The notes under the pieces were generated by a model, which worked only from the letters and a program-made list of their open reading frames with translations, searched no databases and had not been told where the DNA came from. A stretch of 62,445 nucleotides of DNA, taken from Hydrogenophaga sp. Its GTDB lineage: Bacteria; Pseudomonadota; Gammaproteobacteria; Burkholderiales; Burkholderiaceae_C. A program made the position numbers and the translations under genes. Positions 1 through 9,076 of this stretch are shown here, piece by piece. The DNA is taken from contig JAUXNG010000092.1 in NCBI GenBank assembly GCA_030682835.1, positions 1 to 62,445 of the forward strand. The letters run 5' to 3'. Positions within the stretch are counted from its first letter, which is position 1, and every line of letters starts with the position of its first letter.

Positions 1-114
1 CTCAAGGACGGCATGCTGGTCACGGTGAGCTGCTCGGAAGGTGACACCGGCCATATTTACGACGGCCTGCTGGAAAACGAAATCACGGAAGTGCAGCGCT
101 GCGTGATGCCCTAG
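1..114 (+). pseudogene. ppsA: ppsA upstream coding fragment ending at an in-frame TAG
   Basis: Frame 1 is open from the window edge and encodes the end of the PEP synthase region that precedes the PEP-utilising C-terminal domain (motif EGDTGHIYDGLLE). It ends at TAG 112-114, and the same frame resumes at once with family-typical sequence ([11 protein letters not shown]). In the PpsA family this position is an ordinary residue after Met-Pro, plausibly Tyr (TAC), so one base change explains the stop. Either ppsA is broken here or this is a sequencing error. The first part of the gene lies outside the window. Confidence 0.7.
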
Positions 115-1056
115 GTGGACGTGAAGATCATGATGAACGTGGGCAACCCCCAGCTGGCGTTCGACTTCGCCCAGGTGCCCAACAGCGGCGTAGGCCTGGC
201 CCGCCTGGAATTCATCATCAACAACAACATCGGCGTGCACCCCAAGGCGATCCTGGACTACCCGAACATCGATGCCGACCTGAAGAAGGCGGTGGAGTCG
301 GTGGCCCGTGGCCATGCCTCGCCGCGCGCCTTCTATGTTGACAAGGTGGCCGAAGGTGTGGCGACCATCGCAGCTGCTTTCTGGCCCAAGCCGGTGATCG
401 TGCGTCTGTCAGACTTCAAGAGCAACGAGTACCGCAAGCTGGTGGGTGGCTCGCGCTACGAACCCGATGAAGAGAACCCGATGCTGGGTTTCCGTGGCGC
501 GGCCCGCTACATCAGTGAAGACTTCCGCGAAGCCTTTGCCATGGAATGTGAGGCGCTCAAGCGCGTGCGCGAAGACATGGGCCTGACCAACGTGCAGGTG
601 ATGGTGCCCTTCGTGCGCACGCTCGGCCAGGCCAAGCGCGTGACCGAGCTGCTGGCCGAGAAGGGCTTGAAGCGCGGCGAGAACGAGCTCAAGGTCATCA
701 TGATGTGCGAGATCCCGAGCAACGCGGTGCTGGCGGACGACTTCCTGCAGTACTTCGACGGCTTCTCCATCGGTTCCAACGACCTGACGCAGCTCACGCT
801 GGGCCTGGACCGCGACTCCGGCCTTGAGCTGCTGGCGCAGGACTTCGACGAGCGCGACCCCGCCGTGCGCGCGCTGCTGAAGATGGCCATCGGCGCCTGC
901 AGGTCGGCTGGCAAGTACGTGGGTATCTGCGGTCAGGGCCCCAGCGACCACCCCGACTTTGCGCAGTGGCTGCGCGACGAGGGCATCAGCTCGATCTCGC
1001 TGAACCCGGACTCGGTGGTCGACACCTGGCAGCTGCTCGCCTCCACGGCGAAGTGA
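115..1056 (+). CDS. ppsA: Phosphoenolpyruvate synthase, C-terminal portion
   Basis: C-terminal PEP/pyruvate-binding TIM-barrel domain of PEP synthase, which converts pyruvate, ATP and water to PEP, AMP and phosphate in gluconeogenesis. Visible family motifs are [44 protein letters not shown] and the catalytic Cys in GICGQGPSD (residue 272 of this frame). The full enzyme is about 790 residues, so these 313 are only the last part. The GTG at 115 directly follows an in-frame TAG and has no visible ribosome-binding site, so it is probably not a natural start. A strong terminator follows at 1099-1125. Confidence 0.85.
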   Translation: MDVKIMMNVGNPQLAFDFAQVPNSGVGLARLEFIINNNIGVHPKAILDYPNIDADLKKAVESVARGHASPRAFYVDKVAEGVATIAAAFWPKPVIVRLSDFKSNEYRKLVGGSRYEPDEENPMLGFRGAARYISEDFREAFAMECEALKRVREDMGLTNVQVMVPFVRTLGQAKRVTELLAEKGLKRGENELKVIMMCEIPSNAVLADDFLQYFDGFSIGSNDLTQLTLGLDRDSGLELLAQDFDERDPAVRALLKMAIGACRSAGKYVGICGQGPSDHPDFAQWLRDEGISSISLNPDSVVDTWQLLASTAK

Positions 1057-1098
1057 CCCGCACCAGCCGCCAGCCTCTGGCGGCCTGGTGACCAACAG

Positions 1099-1125
1099 AC
1101 GGCAGGGTGATCCCCTGCCGTTTTT
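1099..1125 (+). terminator. Rho-independent terminator after ppsA
   Basis: A perfect 9-bp stem, ACGGCAGGG (1099-1107) with CCCTGCCGT (1113-1121), closes a 5-base loop and is followed by a T run. It lies 43 bases after the ppsA stop. Confidence 0.85.
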
Positions 1126-1221
1126 ACTGGGTGGGGTAGCGTAAGCCGTGGGTCAGTGCGTGGCGCACAATCGGGCCACGCGCCGCAGCGACGCACTGCG
1201 CCGCCACAAGAGGAGACCCGC

Positions 1222-1452
1222 ATGTTTCAAGGACTGGACGCCCAGCGCCTGGTGGCCCTGTTTGTTGCCGGCTGGGTGTTGCTCAACTTTCCGCTGCTGG
1301 CGCTCTGGGACCACAACGTGCTGGTCCTCGGCCTGCCCTTGTTCCCCCTGGCCTTGTTTCTGATCTGGACCTTGCTGATCGCAGCCCTCGCCTGGGTGAT
1401 GGAGCGCGGCACTGATGACGAGGGCGTCGACCGTCCCGATCCCGTCGACTGA
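1222..1452 (+). CDS. Small membrane protein preceding the symporter-kinase
   Basis: A 76-residue protein with two hydrophobic helices (about residues 9-29 and 35-58) separated by a short loop with LWDHN, ending in an acidic tail. It resembles the small DUF3311-type proteins found beside sodium:solute symporters, but I am not certain of the family. ATG 1222 was chosen over an upstream GTG because AGGAGA (1211-1216) sits just in front. The stop is 7 bases before the next gene, so the two are probably one transcript and the protein may be an accessory subunit of the symporter-kinase. Confidence 0.7.
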   Translation: MFQGLDAQRLVALFVAGWVLLNFPLLALWDHNVLVLGLPLFPLALFLIWTLLIAALAWVMERGTDDEGVDRPDPVD

Positions 1453-1459
1453 GCCGCCC

Positions 1460-4195
1460 ATGCTGTCCGCCACGCTGGTCATCGGCGTTTCCTTCGCCTA
1501 CCTGCTGCTCCTGTTTGCGGTGGCTTACTGGGGTGACGCACGCGCCGCCGCTGGTCGGTCGGTGATCGGAAGCCCGTGGGTCTATGCGCTCTCGATGGCG
1601 GTGTACTGCACCGCCTGGACCTACTTCGGCAGCGTGGGGCGCGCGGCCAACTCGGGTGTGTGGTTCCTGCCCATCTACCTCGGGCCCATGCTGGCCATGC
1701 TGCTGGCCTGGATGGTGGTGCGCAAGATGATCCGCATCGCCAAGACCTACCGCATCACGTCGATTGCCGACTTCATTGCCAGCCGTTACGGCAAGAGCCC
1801 GACGCTGGCCGGGCTGGTCACCCTCATCACGGTGGTCGGCATCGTGCCCTACATCGCCCTGCAGCTCAAAGGCATCGCCAGCGGCTACGCGGTGCTCACA
1901 TCGCCACTGGGCTCGCCTGCCGCGCAGAGCCCGCACTGGTGGCAGGACAGCACGCTTTACGTGGCGCTCGCACTCGCCGGGTTCACCATGATTTTCGGCG
2001 CCCGCCACCTCGACAGCACGGAGCGCCACGAAGGCATGGTGGCCGCCATCGCGTTCGAGTCGGTGGTGAAGCTCGCGGCCTTCCTGGCCGTGGGCCTGTT
2101 CGTGAGCTTTGGCCTGTTTTCCAGCCCGGTCGCCTTGTTCGAGCAGGCCCAGGCGGTGGACGAGCTGCGCCGCCTGCTCCAGTTTGGCCAGGGCCAGCCC
2201 TTTGCGTACGCCCAGTGGCTGGGACTGACCCTGCTGGCCATGCTCTCGGTGATTTTCCTCCCGCGCCAGTTCCAGGTGATGGTGGTGGAGAACGTGAACG
2301 AGCAGCACCTGCGCCGTGCGGTCTGGGCGTTCCCGCTCTACCTGCTGCTGATCAACCTGTTCGTGCTCCCGATTGCCTTCGGCGGTCTGTTGCACTTCGG
2401 ACCCGGGACCATGAACCCGGAGACCTTCGTGCTCTCGTTGCCGCTCTCGCAGGGTTATCACCTGCTGGCGCTGTTTGCCTTTGTGGGCGGCCTGTCGGCG
2501 GCGACCGGCATGGTGATTGTGGAAGCGATTGCGGTGTCCACCATGGTCTGCAACGACCTGGTGATGCCGCTGTTGCTGCGCACGCGGCGTTTTGGTACCC
2601 GCGCCAGCGGCGATCTCACGGGCCTGCTGCTGCTGATCCGCCGCCTGGCCATTCTGGGTCTGCTGTTGCTGGGCTACCTGTATTTCCACCTCGCCGGCGA
2701 AGCCTACGCGCTGGTCAGCATCGGCCTCATCAGCTTTGCCGCGGTGGCGCAGTTTGCCCCCGCCATGCTCGGTGGCATGTACTGGAAAGGCGGCACCCGC
2801 CGCGGCGCCCTCAGCGGTCTGCTGCTGGGTTTTGGTTTCTGGGTGTACACGCTCATGCTGCCCTCGCTGGCCAAGTCGGGCTGGCTCGACCCCGGCTTCC
2901 TGCACCATGGGCCGTGGGGTCTGCACTGGTTCAAGCCAGAGGCGTTCCTGGGGCTCGGCGGGCTCGACAGCCTCACCCACTCGCTGTTCTGGAGCTTGCT
3001 GGCCAACGTGGGCGCTTACGTGGGTGTGTCGCTGTGGCGTGCGCCGTCGGCGCGTGAAACCAGCCAGGCCTTGCTGTTCGTCGACGTGTTCCACCGCAAG
3101 GCGGGCACCCGGCCCGTGTTCTGGCAGGGGCGGGCCAAGGTCTCGGCCCTGCTGCCCTTGGCGGGGCGCTTTCTGGGGGCCGAGCAGGCCCAGCGCCTGT
3201 TCGAGGACTACGCGGCGCGGGTGGGCGTGGCGGGCATCGAGCAGATACCGGCCGATGCGCAGCTCGTGCAGTTCGTCGAAACCCTGCTCACCGGCGCCAT
3301 TGGCAGTGCGTCAGCGCGGGTGATGGTGGCCTCGGTGGTCGAAGAAGAGGCGCTCGATCTCGACGACGTGATGCGCATTCTCGACGAGGCCTCGCAGCTG
3401 CGGGCCTACTCGCACGCGCTGGAAGAAAAGTCCCAGTCGCTGGAACGCGCAACGGACGAACTGCGCGAGGCCAACGAAAAGCTCAAGAGCCTGGACCGCC
3501 TGAAGGACGACTTCATGTCATCCGTCACCCACGAATTGCGCACCCCTTTGACTTCCATCAGGGCCCTCTCCGAGCTGATGCGTGACGATGACGACATGGA
3601 CCTGACGCAGCGGCAGCAGTTTCTGGGCATCATCGTAGCCGAGGCCGAGCGCCTGAGCCGCCTGGTCAACCAGGTGCTCGACATGGCGAAAATCGAATCT
3701 GGCCATGCCGAATGGCATGAAACCCAGGTGGACATGCGCGAACTGGTGGAGCAGGCGGCGCAGAGCGTGGGGGGCAGCTTCCGCGAGGCGGGCGTGTCGC
3801 TGGCACTCGAGTTGCCGGCACAGGTGCAGACCCTGCGAGCCGACGCCGACCGCATCACCCAGGTGGTGCTGAACCTGCTGTCAAACGCGGTCAAGTACGC
3901 ACCGCGCGGGTCGGGCCGGGTGGTGCTGCGTCTGGTGGACCAGTCGCAGGGTGTGCAAGTGGAGGTGTCAGACAACGGACCGGGCATTCCACTGGCGCAG
4001 CAAGGCATGGTGTTCGAGAAGTTCCGCCAGGTATCGGGCGACGACCATTACCGCCCGGGGGGCACAGGACTCGGTCTGCCGATCAGCCGGCAGATCGTGG
4101 AGCATTTTGGCGGGCGCATGTGGATGCGTTCCCAACCGGGGGAGGGTGCCCTGTTCGGGTTCTTCCTTCCGCGCACCGCGGTCGGTGAAGACTGA
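1460..4195 (+). CDS. Sodium:solute symporter-histidine kinase hybrid (CbrA/MxtR/CrbS-type)
   Basis: About 911 residues. Residues 1 to about 520 are a multi-helix SLC5/SSS transporter-like domain (WTYFGSVGRAA, FLPRQFQVMVVEN). A STAC-like linker and a coiled coil (about 645-680) follow, then the kinase: H-box SSVTHELRTPLTS with His691, N-box with Asn805, and G-box DNGPGIP and GGTGLGLPIS. All residues for an active kinase are present, and I see no PAS domain. Family members (CbrA, MxtR, CrbS) sense or take up small organic solutes and control carbon-source genes, acetate in the Vibrio and Pseudomonas cases. ATG 1460 was preferred to an upstream start at 1415 that would overlap the previous gene. 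The response regulator follows after 67 bases. Confidence 0.9.
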   Translation: MLSATLVIGVSFAYLLLLFAVAYWGDARAAAGRSVIGSPWVYALSMAVYCTAWTYFGSVGRAANSGVWFLPIYLGPMLAMLLAWMVVRKMIRIAKTYRITSIADFIASRYGKSPTLAGLVTLITVVGIVPYIALQLKGIASGYAVLTSPLGSPAAQSPHWWQDSTLYVALALAGFTMIFGARHLDSTERHEGMVAAIAFESVVKLAAFLAVGLFVSFGLFSSPVALFEQAQAVDELRRLLQFGQGQPFAYAQWLGLTLLAMLSVIFLPRQFQVMVVENVNEQHLRRAVWAFPLYLLLINLFVLPIAFGGLLHFGPGTMNPETFVLSLPLSQGYHLLALFAFVGGLSAATGMVIVEAIAVSTMVCNDLVMPLLLRTRRFGTRASGDLTGLLLLIRRLAILGLLLLGYLYFHLAGEAYALVSIGLISFAAVAQFAPAMLGGMYWKGGTRRGALSGLLLGFGFWVYTLMLPSLAKSGWLDPGFLHHGPWGLHWFKPEAFLGLGGLDSLTHSLFWSLLANVGAYVGVSLWRAPSARETSQALLFVDVFHRKAGTRPVFWQGRAKVSALLPLAGRFLGAEQAQRLFEDYAARVGVAGIEQIPADAQLVQFVETLLTGAIGSASARVMVASVVEEEALDLDDVMRILDEASQLRAYSHALEEKSQSLERATDELREANEKLKSLDRLKDDFMSSVTHELRTPLTSIRALSELMRDDDDMDLTQRQQFLGIIVAEAERLSRLVNQVLDMAKIESGHAEWHETQVDMRELVEQAAQSVGGSFREAGVSLALELPAQVQTLRADADRITQVVLNLLSNAVKYAPRGSGRVVLRLVDQSQGVQVEVSDNGPGIPLAQQGMVFEKFRQVSGDDHYRPGGTGLGLPISRQIVEHFGGRMWMRSQPGEGALFGFFLPRTAVGED

Positions 4196-4262
4196 CAGGA
4201 CCGGTCGACAACAAGGGGGGCGAAGAACAAGCCCCGACACAACAAGCCAAGAGGAGAAGCAG

Positions 4263-4637
4263 TTGAGCCAGAAGATACTGATCGCAGACGACGAGCCGAA
4301 CATCCTGATTTCGCTCGAATTCCTGATGAAGCGCGAGGGTTACGAGGTGGTCGTCGCGCGCGACGGGCAGGAAGCGATCGACGCGATCCTGCGCGAGCGC
4401 CCGGCACTGGTGCTGCTGGACGTGATGATGCCGATCAAGACCGGGTTCGACGTGTGCCACGAGGTGCGTGCGCACGAAACCGTACGTGACACGCTGATCG
4501 TGATGCTCACGGCCAAGGGGCGCGATACCGATGTGGCCAAGGGACTGGCGCTGGGCGCCAACGCCTACATGACCAAGCCGTTCTCCACCCGCGAGCTGGT
4601 GCAGAAGGTGCGTGAGCTGCTGGCGGCCCCCGTATGA
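4263..4637 (+). CDS. Single-domain response regulator
   Basis: A 124-residue receiver domain with the acidic pair Asp9/Asp10, phospho-acceptor Asp53 in LLLDVMMP, Thr83 and Lys105. There is no DNA-binding or enzymatic output domain, unlike the LuxR-type partners of CrbS/MxtR kinases. No ATG is available at the N-terminus. TTG 4263 is supported by GAGGAGA at 4251-4257 and gives a normal receiver start (SQKILIADDEPN). The stop overlaps the next start (ATGA, 4634-4637), so it is translationally coupled to the kinase-like/exonuclease protein, which may be its partner. Confidence 0.85.
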   Translation: MSQKILIADDEPNILISLEFLMKREGYEVVVARDGQEAIDAILRERPALVLLDVMMPIKTGFDVCHEVRAHETVRDTLIVMLTAKGRDTDVAKGLALGANAYMTKPFSTRELVQKVRELLAAPV

Positions 4638-6832
4638 GCGGCCAGAAGAAGACCGACCAGCGCCTGTGGTGGCTGCTGGGGGCAGCCGCTGTGGCGTCGG
4701 TGGGCTGGTTACTGGCCACCTTCGGCCTGGTGGGCTCGACGCTAGAGGCGCAGGAACGCGAGGCCGTGTGGTCCCTGCTGGGGGGGCGCGTGGTGCTGCT
4801 CAGCCTCACCTGGGGCGCTGGCATGGCCGCGATTGCCTGGGCGCTGAAGCGCTGGTTCGACCACTGGGTCACGCCCTCGGTCCAGTTGGCTGAAGAGGCG
4901 CAGGTGCTCTTGCGGACCGATGTGGTGCGCGAGCTCAAACCCAAAGGCAATGTGGAAACCCGGGTGCTGGCCCAGTTGTTCAACCAGCTGGTGGACCAGC
5001 GCGAAGACCTGCGCCGGCAGATGGATGCCCGGGTGCGGGAAGCGGCGCAAGGCATCGAGCAGGAGCGGTCCCGTCTTGCGGCGCTCATGTCCGAACTCAC
5101 GCAGAGCGTGGTGGTGTGCAACCTGGACGGTCGCATCATCCTCTACAACAACCGCGCCCGCATGCAGTTCCGAGCGCTGTCGCAGGCGCCAGGCGTGGCC
5201 GGCGGCGCCGAGCTGATCGGCCTCGGTCGTTCCATTTATGGCGTGTTTGACCGCAAGCTGGTGGCCCACGCGCTGGAGAACATCCAGCAGCGCATGATGC
5301 GCGGGGCAGGGCAGCCGTCGGCCCAGTTTGTCACCACCACCGGAGCCGGGCAGCTGCTGCGGGTGCAGATGGCGCCGGTGCGCTCACCGCAGGCGCAGGC
5401 GGCTGAGGCCGCTGCCGACCGGATCGAGCTGACGGGTTTTGTGCTGATGCTCGACAACATCACCCGTGAGTACGAGGCCGAATCGGCGAAAGACCAGGTG
5501 CTGCACACGCTGACCGAAGGCAGCCGGGCGGCCCTGGCCAACATGCAGGCGGCCATCGACATGCTGGACTATCCGGACCTCGACGCGCCCATGCGCGAGC
5601 GTTTCATGGGCGTGATCCGCGAGGAGACGCGCTCGCTCAGCCAGCGCATCGGGGCGCTCGAGGCAGGTTCCGCCGACAGTAAGAGCCGTTGGCCGCTGGA
5701 GGACATGCTGGGTGCCGACCTCGTCAACGCGGCGGCGCGCCGCATCGAGACGGTCACGGGCCGGCCGGCTTCGCCCGTGGATGTGGATGCTTCGGTGTGG
5801 CTGAAGGTCGAGAGCTTTTCGGTGCTGCAGGCGCTGGTGTATCTGACCGGCCGGCTCGCAGACGAATTCGACGTCCGGTTCGTGCAGTTGCGCCTGGGCC
5901 CGGCTGCCGGCAGTGCGGGCAAGGCCCAGCTCGACCTGATCTGGTCGGGACAGGCCATGAGCACCGAGACCGTGATGAGCTGGGAAATGGACCCGATGAA
6001 GGTGGGCAACGAGACCCTGCGCCTGACGGTGCGCGACGTGGTGGAACGCCACGGGGGGGCGTTCTGGTTCGAGCGCGAGCGCACGCGGCACCAGGCGTTT
6101 TTCCGGTTTCTGCTGCCGGTCGCCGACCCGCGCGAACAGGTGGAAGCAGCCGCCTTCCTGCGCAACGAAAGCCGCCCCGAGTACTACGACTTCGACCTCT
6201 TCAAAACCACCGAACTCACCCGTTCGCTCGACGATCGGCGACTCAGCGATCTCGTGTACACCGTTTTCGACACCGAAACCACGGGCCTCAACCCGTCACA
6301 GGGCGACGAGATCATCCAGATTGGCGCGGCCCGCATCGTCAACAACAAGCTTCTGCGCCAGGAATGCTTCGAGCAGCTGGTGGACCCGCGGCGCCCGATA
6401 CCCGCGGCATCCATCCCCATCCACGGCATACAGCCCGAGATGGTGGTCGGCCAGCCCACCATCGAGCAGGTACTGCCGTCGTTCCATGCCTTCGCTCAGG
6501 ACACGGTGCTGGTGGCGCACAACGCGGCGTTTGACATGCGCTTCCTGCAGCTCAAGGAGCAGCAGACCGGTGTGAGCTTCGACCACCCGGTGCTCGACAC
6601 CCTGCTCCTGTCGGCGCTGGTGCACCCCAACCAGGATTCCCACCGCCTGGAGGCGATTGCCGAGCGTTTCAACGTCACCGTCATCGGCCGCCACACCGCC
6701 ATGGGCGACGCCATGGTCACAGCCGAGGTGTTTCTAAAACTCATTCCTTTACTGGCCGAAAAGGGCATCCACACCCTCGGCGAAGCGCGTGAGGCGGCAC
6801 AGAAGACGTACTACGCCCGACTCAAGTATTGA
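4634..6832 (+). CDS. Membrane sensor with degenerate histidine-kinase region fused to a DnaQ-type 3'-5' exonuclease
   Basis: 732 residues. Two membrane helices (about 11-30 and 48-68), then a linker and coiled coil (about 85-155), a PAS-like segment (about 155-280), and a region shaped like dimerisation plus ATPase domains (about 290-500). The H-box His is replaced (SRAALANMQ) and I find no N-box or DNGPG, so kinase activity is unlikely. Residues about 540-732 are a complete DEDDh exonuclease: Asp546 and Glu548 in FDTETTGL, Asp634 in HNAAFD, His687 and Asp692 in RHTAMGD. The DnaQ fold normally removes 3' nucleotides from DNA or RNA. It could edit a nucleic acid or small nucleotide in response to the sensor. 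No characterised role known to me. Confidence 0.85.
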   Translation: MSGQKKTDQRLWWLLGAAAVASVGWLLATFGLVGSTLEAQEREAVWSLLGGRVVLLSLTWGAGMAAIAWALKRWFDHWVTPSVQLAEEAQVLLRTDVVRELKPKGNVETRVLAQLFNQLVDQREDLRRQMDARVREAAQGIEQERSRLAALMSELTQSVVVCNLDGRIILYNNRARMQFRALSQAPGVAGGAELIGLGRSIYGVFDRKLVAHALENIQQRMMRGAGQPSAQFVTTTGAGQLLRVQMAPVRSPQAQAAEAAADRIELTGFVLMLDNITREYEAESAKDQVLHTLTEGSRAALANMQAAIDMLDYPDLDAPMRERFMGVIREETRSLSQRIGALEAGSADSKSRWPLEDMLGADLVNAAARRIETVTGRPASPVDVDASVWLKVESFSVLQALVYLTGRLADEFDVRFVQLRLGPAAGSAGKAQLDLIWSGQAMSTETVMSWEMDPMKVGNETLRLTVRDVVERHGGAFWFERERTRHQAFFRFLLPVADPREQVEAAAFLRNESRPEYYDFDLFKTTELTRSLDDRRLSDLVYTVFDTETTGLNPSQGDEIIQIGAARIVNNKLLRQECFEQLVDPRRPIPAASIPIHGIQPEMVVGQPTIEQVLPSFHAFAQDTVLVAHNAAFDMRFLQLKEQQTGVSFDHPVLDTLLLSALVHPNQDSHRLEAIAERFNVTVIGRHTAMGDAMVTAEVFLKLIPLLAEKGIHTLGEAREAAQKTYYARLKY

Positions 6833-6833
6833 T

Positions 6834-7049
6834 CCCCCCGCGCCGCGCCCGGAGGGCGCGTCACCCCCCAAGGGGGCGGCACTGGCGGCCCGGCAAAGCC
6901 GGTTCCGCGGTGCCCTGGATTCGACTCCCCCTCTTTCTCTGCGGCCCTTCCGGCGCGAGTGACCCAACCCAGGATGCGGTGGAACCGGCTTTGCCGGGCC
7001 ACTCGCATCGCCCCCTGGGGGGTGACGCGCGCAGCGCGGCGCAGGGGGG
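6834..7049. repeat. Long imperfect inverted repeat of a GC-rich palindromic element between convergent genes
   Basis: Two arms of about 80 bases (6834-6918 and 6970-7049) are imperfect reverse complements, sharing blocks such as GCGCGTCACCCCCC, GGCCCGGCAAAGCCGGTTCC and GGGGGCG. The left arm starts 1 base after the TGA of the exonuclease fusion. The right arm ends in GGGGGG directly before the TTA that is the stop of the minus-strand gene. Related copies lie at 15700-15768, 21622-21700 and 53112-53200. Transcribed, it folds into a very stable stem and may act as a two-way transcription end. Confidence 0.8.
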
Positions 7050-8915
7050 TTAATGCCTGTACCGCTGTCCCAGCACGCTCTGGAGGGACGCCACCACATT
7101 GAAGGCGTCCTTGAGCTGGCTGCGCTCAAAGTTGGAGATGTCGTCGGGGCGCATGAAGTTGTCGGGGGCTTCGCCGCGGCTGATCTGGCGGGCCTGGTGC
7201 TGGATGCGGGTGTAGGCGAGGAATTCGAGTGCGTCGCGCAGGTCGCGTGCACTCTGTTCGCTGATGGCGCCGCCCGCCGCTGCGCCGGTCAGCCGGTCGT
7301 GGGTGTTCACCGCGGCGTCGCCGCCGGCCAGCGCATAGACGCGCGCCAGGTCGACGATGGGCACCACCCCGGTGTGCTTCAGGTCGATGCTGCCTTTGTG
7401 CTCGCCGCTGCGGATGGTGGAAATGCCTTTGAACATGCCCAGCGGAGGCTGGTGGGTGAGGGCGTTGCCCACCATGTGTGACAGGAAGAGGCTGTTGCCC
7501 TGCGTGCGGCCGAGCACGTCACTGCGCAGCTTGTCCAGCAGTTCGGTCTTGCCGTGGATCGCACGCAGATCGAAGAACACGCAGGTGAGCATCAGCGCCT
7601 TGGGGTCGGGCTGGCTGGTCCAGCGAGAGAAATACTCGGCCCATTTTTTCTGCGGCTGGCGCCAGGTGTCGGTCATCGCCATCATCTCGCCCGGGCAGTA
7701 GATGTAGCCACAGGCGTCCAGGCCGTCGCAGACAAACTGCGACAAGGCCTTGAAATACTTGCCGTGTTCCGCTTCGTCGTAGCGGTCGTCCAGCACCATG
7801 CAGTTGTCCTGATCGGACTTGGCGGTCTGCTCGTTGCGAGCCTGTGAGCCGGCGGCCACCCACACATAGTCGATCGGCGCCGGCCCCAGCTGGGCTTCGC
7901 CGAGCTGCAGCAGCCGTGTGGTGATGGCGTCGGTGATGGCTGTGATGATGTGACCTGTGCTGTAGGCCGAAGCTTCTGCCGCGGCCAGGCTTTGCTGCAG
8001 GCGACGGATCTTGGCGCTCGCCTGCTGCAGGCCTTCCACCGATGCCTGTTTGTAGATCTCGCCCGCCAGGTACACCGCCGAGGTGCTGTGCTGCTCGGTG
8101 AGGTCGGTGGCGGTGATCATGCCGGCGATGCGCTGGCCGTCGAGCACGGGCACGTGGTGGATGTTGTGCCGCGCCATCAGCAGCAGGGCATCGAAAGCCG
8201 GGTTCTGCACGTCGATGCTCATCGGCGCCAGCGTGGCGATGTCCATGATGGGGCGCTGCGTGTCGAGGCCGGCGGCGATCACGCGGTTGCGCAGGTCGCG
8301 GTCGGTCACCACACCGAACAGGTGGTCCTGCTCCACGATGAGAACGGACGACACCCGCTTTTCACACATGAGCTGCGCGGCTTCACGGATGCTCGTGTGG
8401 GGCGGCAGCGTGATGGGCGCACGCTTGATCAGGGAGCGCACCGGCGTGGTCATGAGGTTGAGCGCCGGGTCGCCCCCGCTGGCGGCGCCGCTTGCGCGCC
8501 GGGTGCTACCGGCAGCGCCGGGGTCGGGCAGCAGATAGGCCAGCGAGGACGCTTCCTGACGCAGGGCGTCAACGGTGGGGCGATCGAGACTGACCAGCGT
8601 GCAGGCGGTAAGCGCGCGGCTGTGCTGCACGTCGGTGCTGGCGCCTGTGTGCAGGCCGAACCATTCCCCCGGGTAGAGCGTGACCACCGGCTGCTGCTGC
8701 CCGTCCAGAAGTTGCAGCGTGCCACTGAGGAGCCAGTGCAGTTGCTCGTGCAGATCGGCCGCAGTGCTGGCCTCGTCGCCGGCTGCCACCGTGCGCATCG
8801 GCAGGGTCTGTGCCAGCCGCTCCCGCGTTTCGCGTGGCAGCGTGCCCCAGGCGCGGTGGTGTTCCAGGGCGTCGAGCAGAAGAGGCTGGTGGAGGGGTGG
8901 GGTCGTCATGCGCAT
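7050..8915 (-). CDS. cNMP-binding/CBS/DUF294 nucleotidyltransferase-like signalling protein
   Basis: 621 residues: a cyclic-nucleotide-binding-like domain (about 15-135; phosphate-cassette region GEWFGLHT is degenerate), a CBS pair (about 160-285; VVTDRDLRNRV and GMITATDL), a helical linker, a GlnD-like nucleotidyltransferase core (about 345-400; GSQARNEQ followed by SDQDN) and the DUF294 helical domain. Proteins of this build often lie beside acetate-type symporters and DnaQ-like exonucleases; the reaction catalysed is unknown to me. ATG 8915 was chosen because AAAAGG precedes it, though ATG 8909 is possible. It converges with the exonuclease fusion across the inverted repeat. Confidence 0.85.
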   Translation of the reverse strand: MRMTTPPLHQPLLLDALEHHRAWGTLPRETRERLAQTLPMRTVAAGDEASTAADLHEQLHWLLSGTLQLLDGQQQPVVTLYPGEWFGLHTGASTDVQHSRALTACTLVSLDRPTVDALRQEASSLAYLLPDPGAAGSTRRASGAASGGDPALNLMTTPVRSLIKRAPITLPPHTSIREAAQLMCEKRVSSVLIVEQDHLFGVVTDRDLRNRVIAAGLDTQRPIMDIATLAPMSIDVQNPAFDALLLMARHNIHHVPVLDGQRIAGMITATDLTEQHSTSAVYLAGEIYKQASVEGLQQASAKIRRLQQSLAAAEASAYSTGHIITAITDAITTRLLQLGEAQLGPAPIDYVWVAAGSQARNEQTAKSDQDNCMVLDDRYDEAEHGKYFKALSQFVCDGLDACGYIYCPGEMMAMTDTWRQPQKKWAEYFSRWTSQPDPKALMLTCVFFDLRAIHGKTELLDKLRSDVLGRTQGNSLFLSHMVGNALTHQPPLGMFKGISTIRSGEHKGSIDLKHTGVVPIVDLARVYALAGGDAAVNTHDRLTGAAAGGAISEQSARDLRDALEFLAYTRIQHQARQISRGEAPDNFMRPDDISNFERSQLKDAFNVVASLQSVLGQRYRH

Positions 8916-9076
8916 GGTGCCTTTTGTCTTATCTGAACATGCTACACCGGGGCTGGCCCACCGCCTGCGGGTTAACGCTGAGAGGGTTTGACCTGCGTCA
9001 GGGCTGCTGCCTTCTTGTCTGTAAGAGCGCGGTAAGCTCGTGCTTCAGAATGGCCCCAACTTGACGTCTGCCTGAT

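Noticed and set aside
1283..3094. A 603-codon minus-strand open frame opposite the symporter-kinase, and similar long antisense frames at 21618-23195, 25893-28586, 36474-38444 and 56073-57749
   Set aside because: All are antisense to clear genes, a normal effect of high G+C. None has a recognisable domain.
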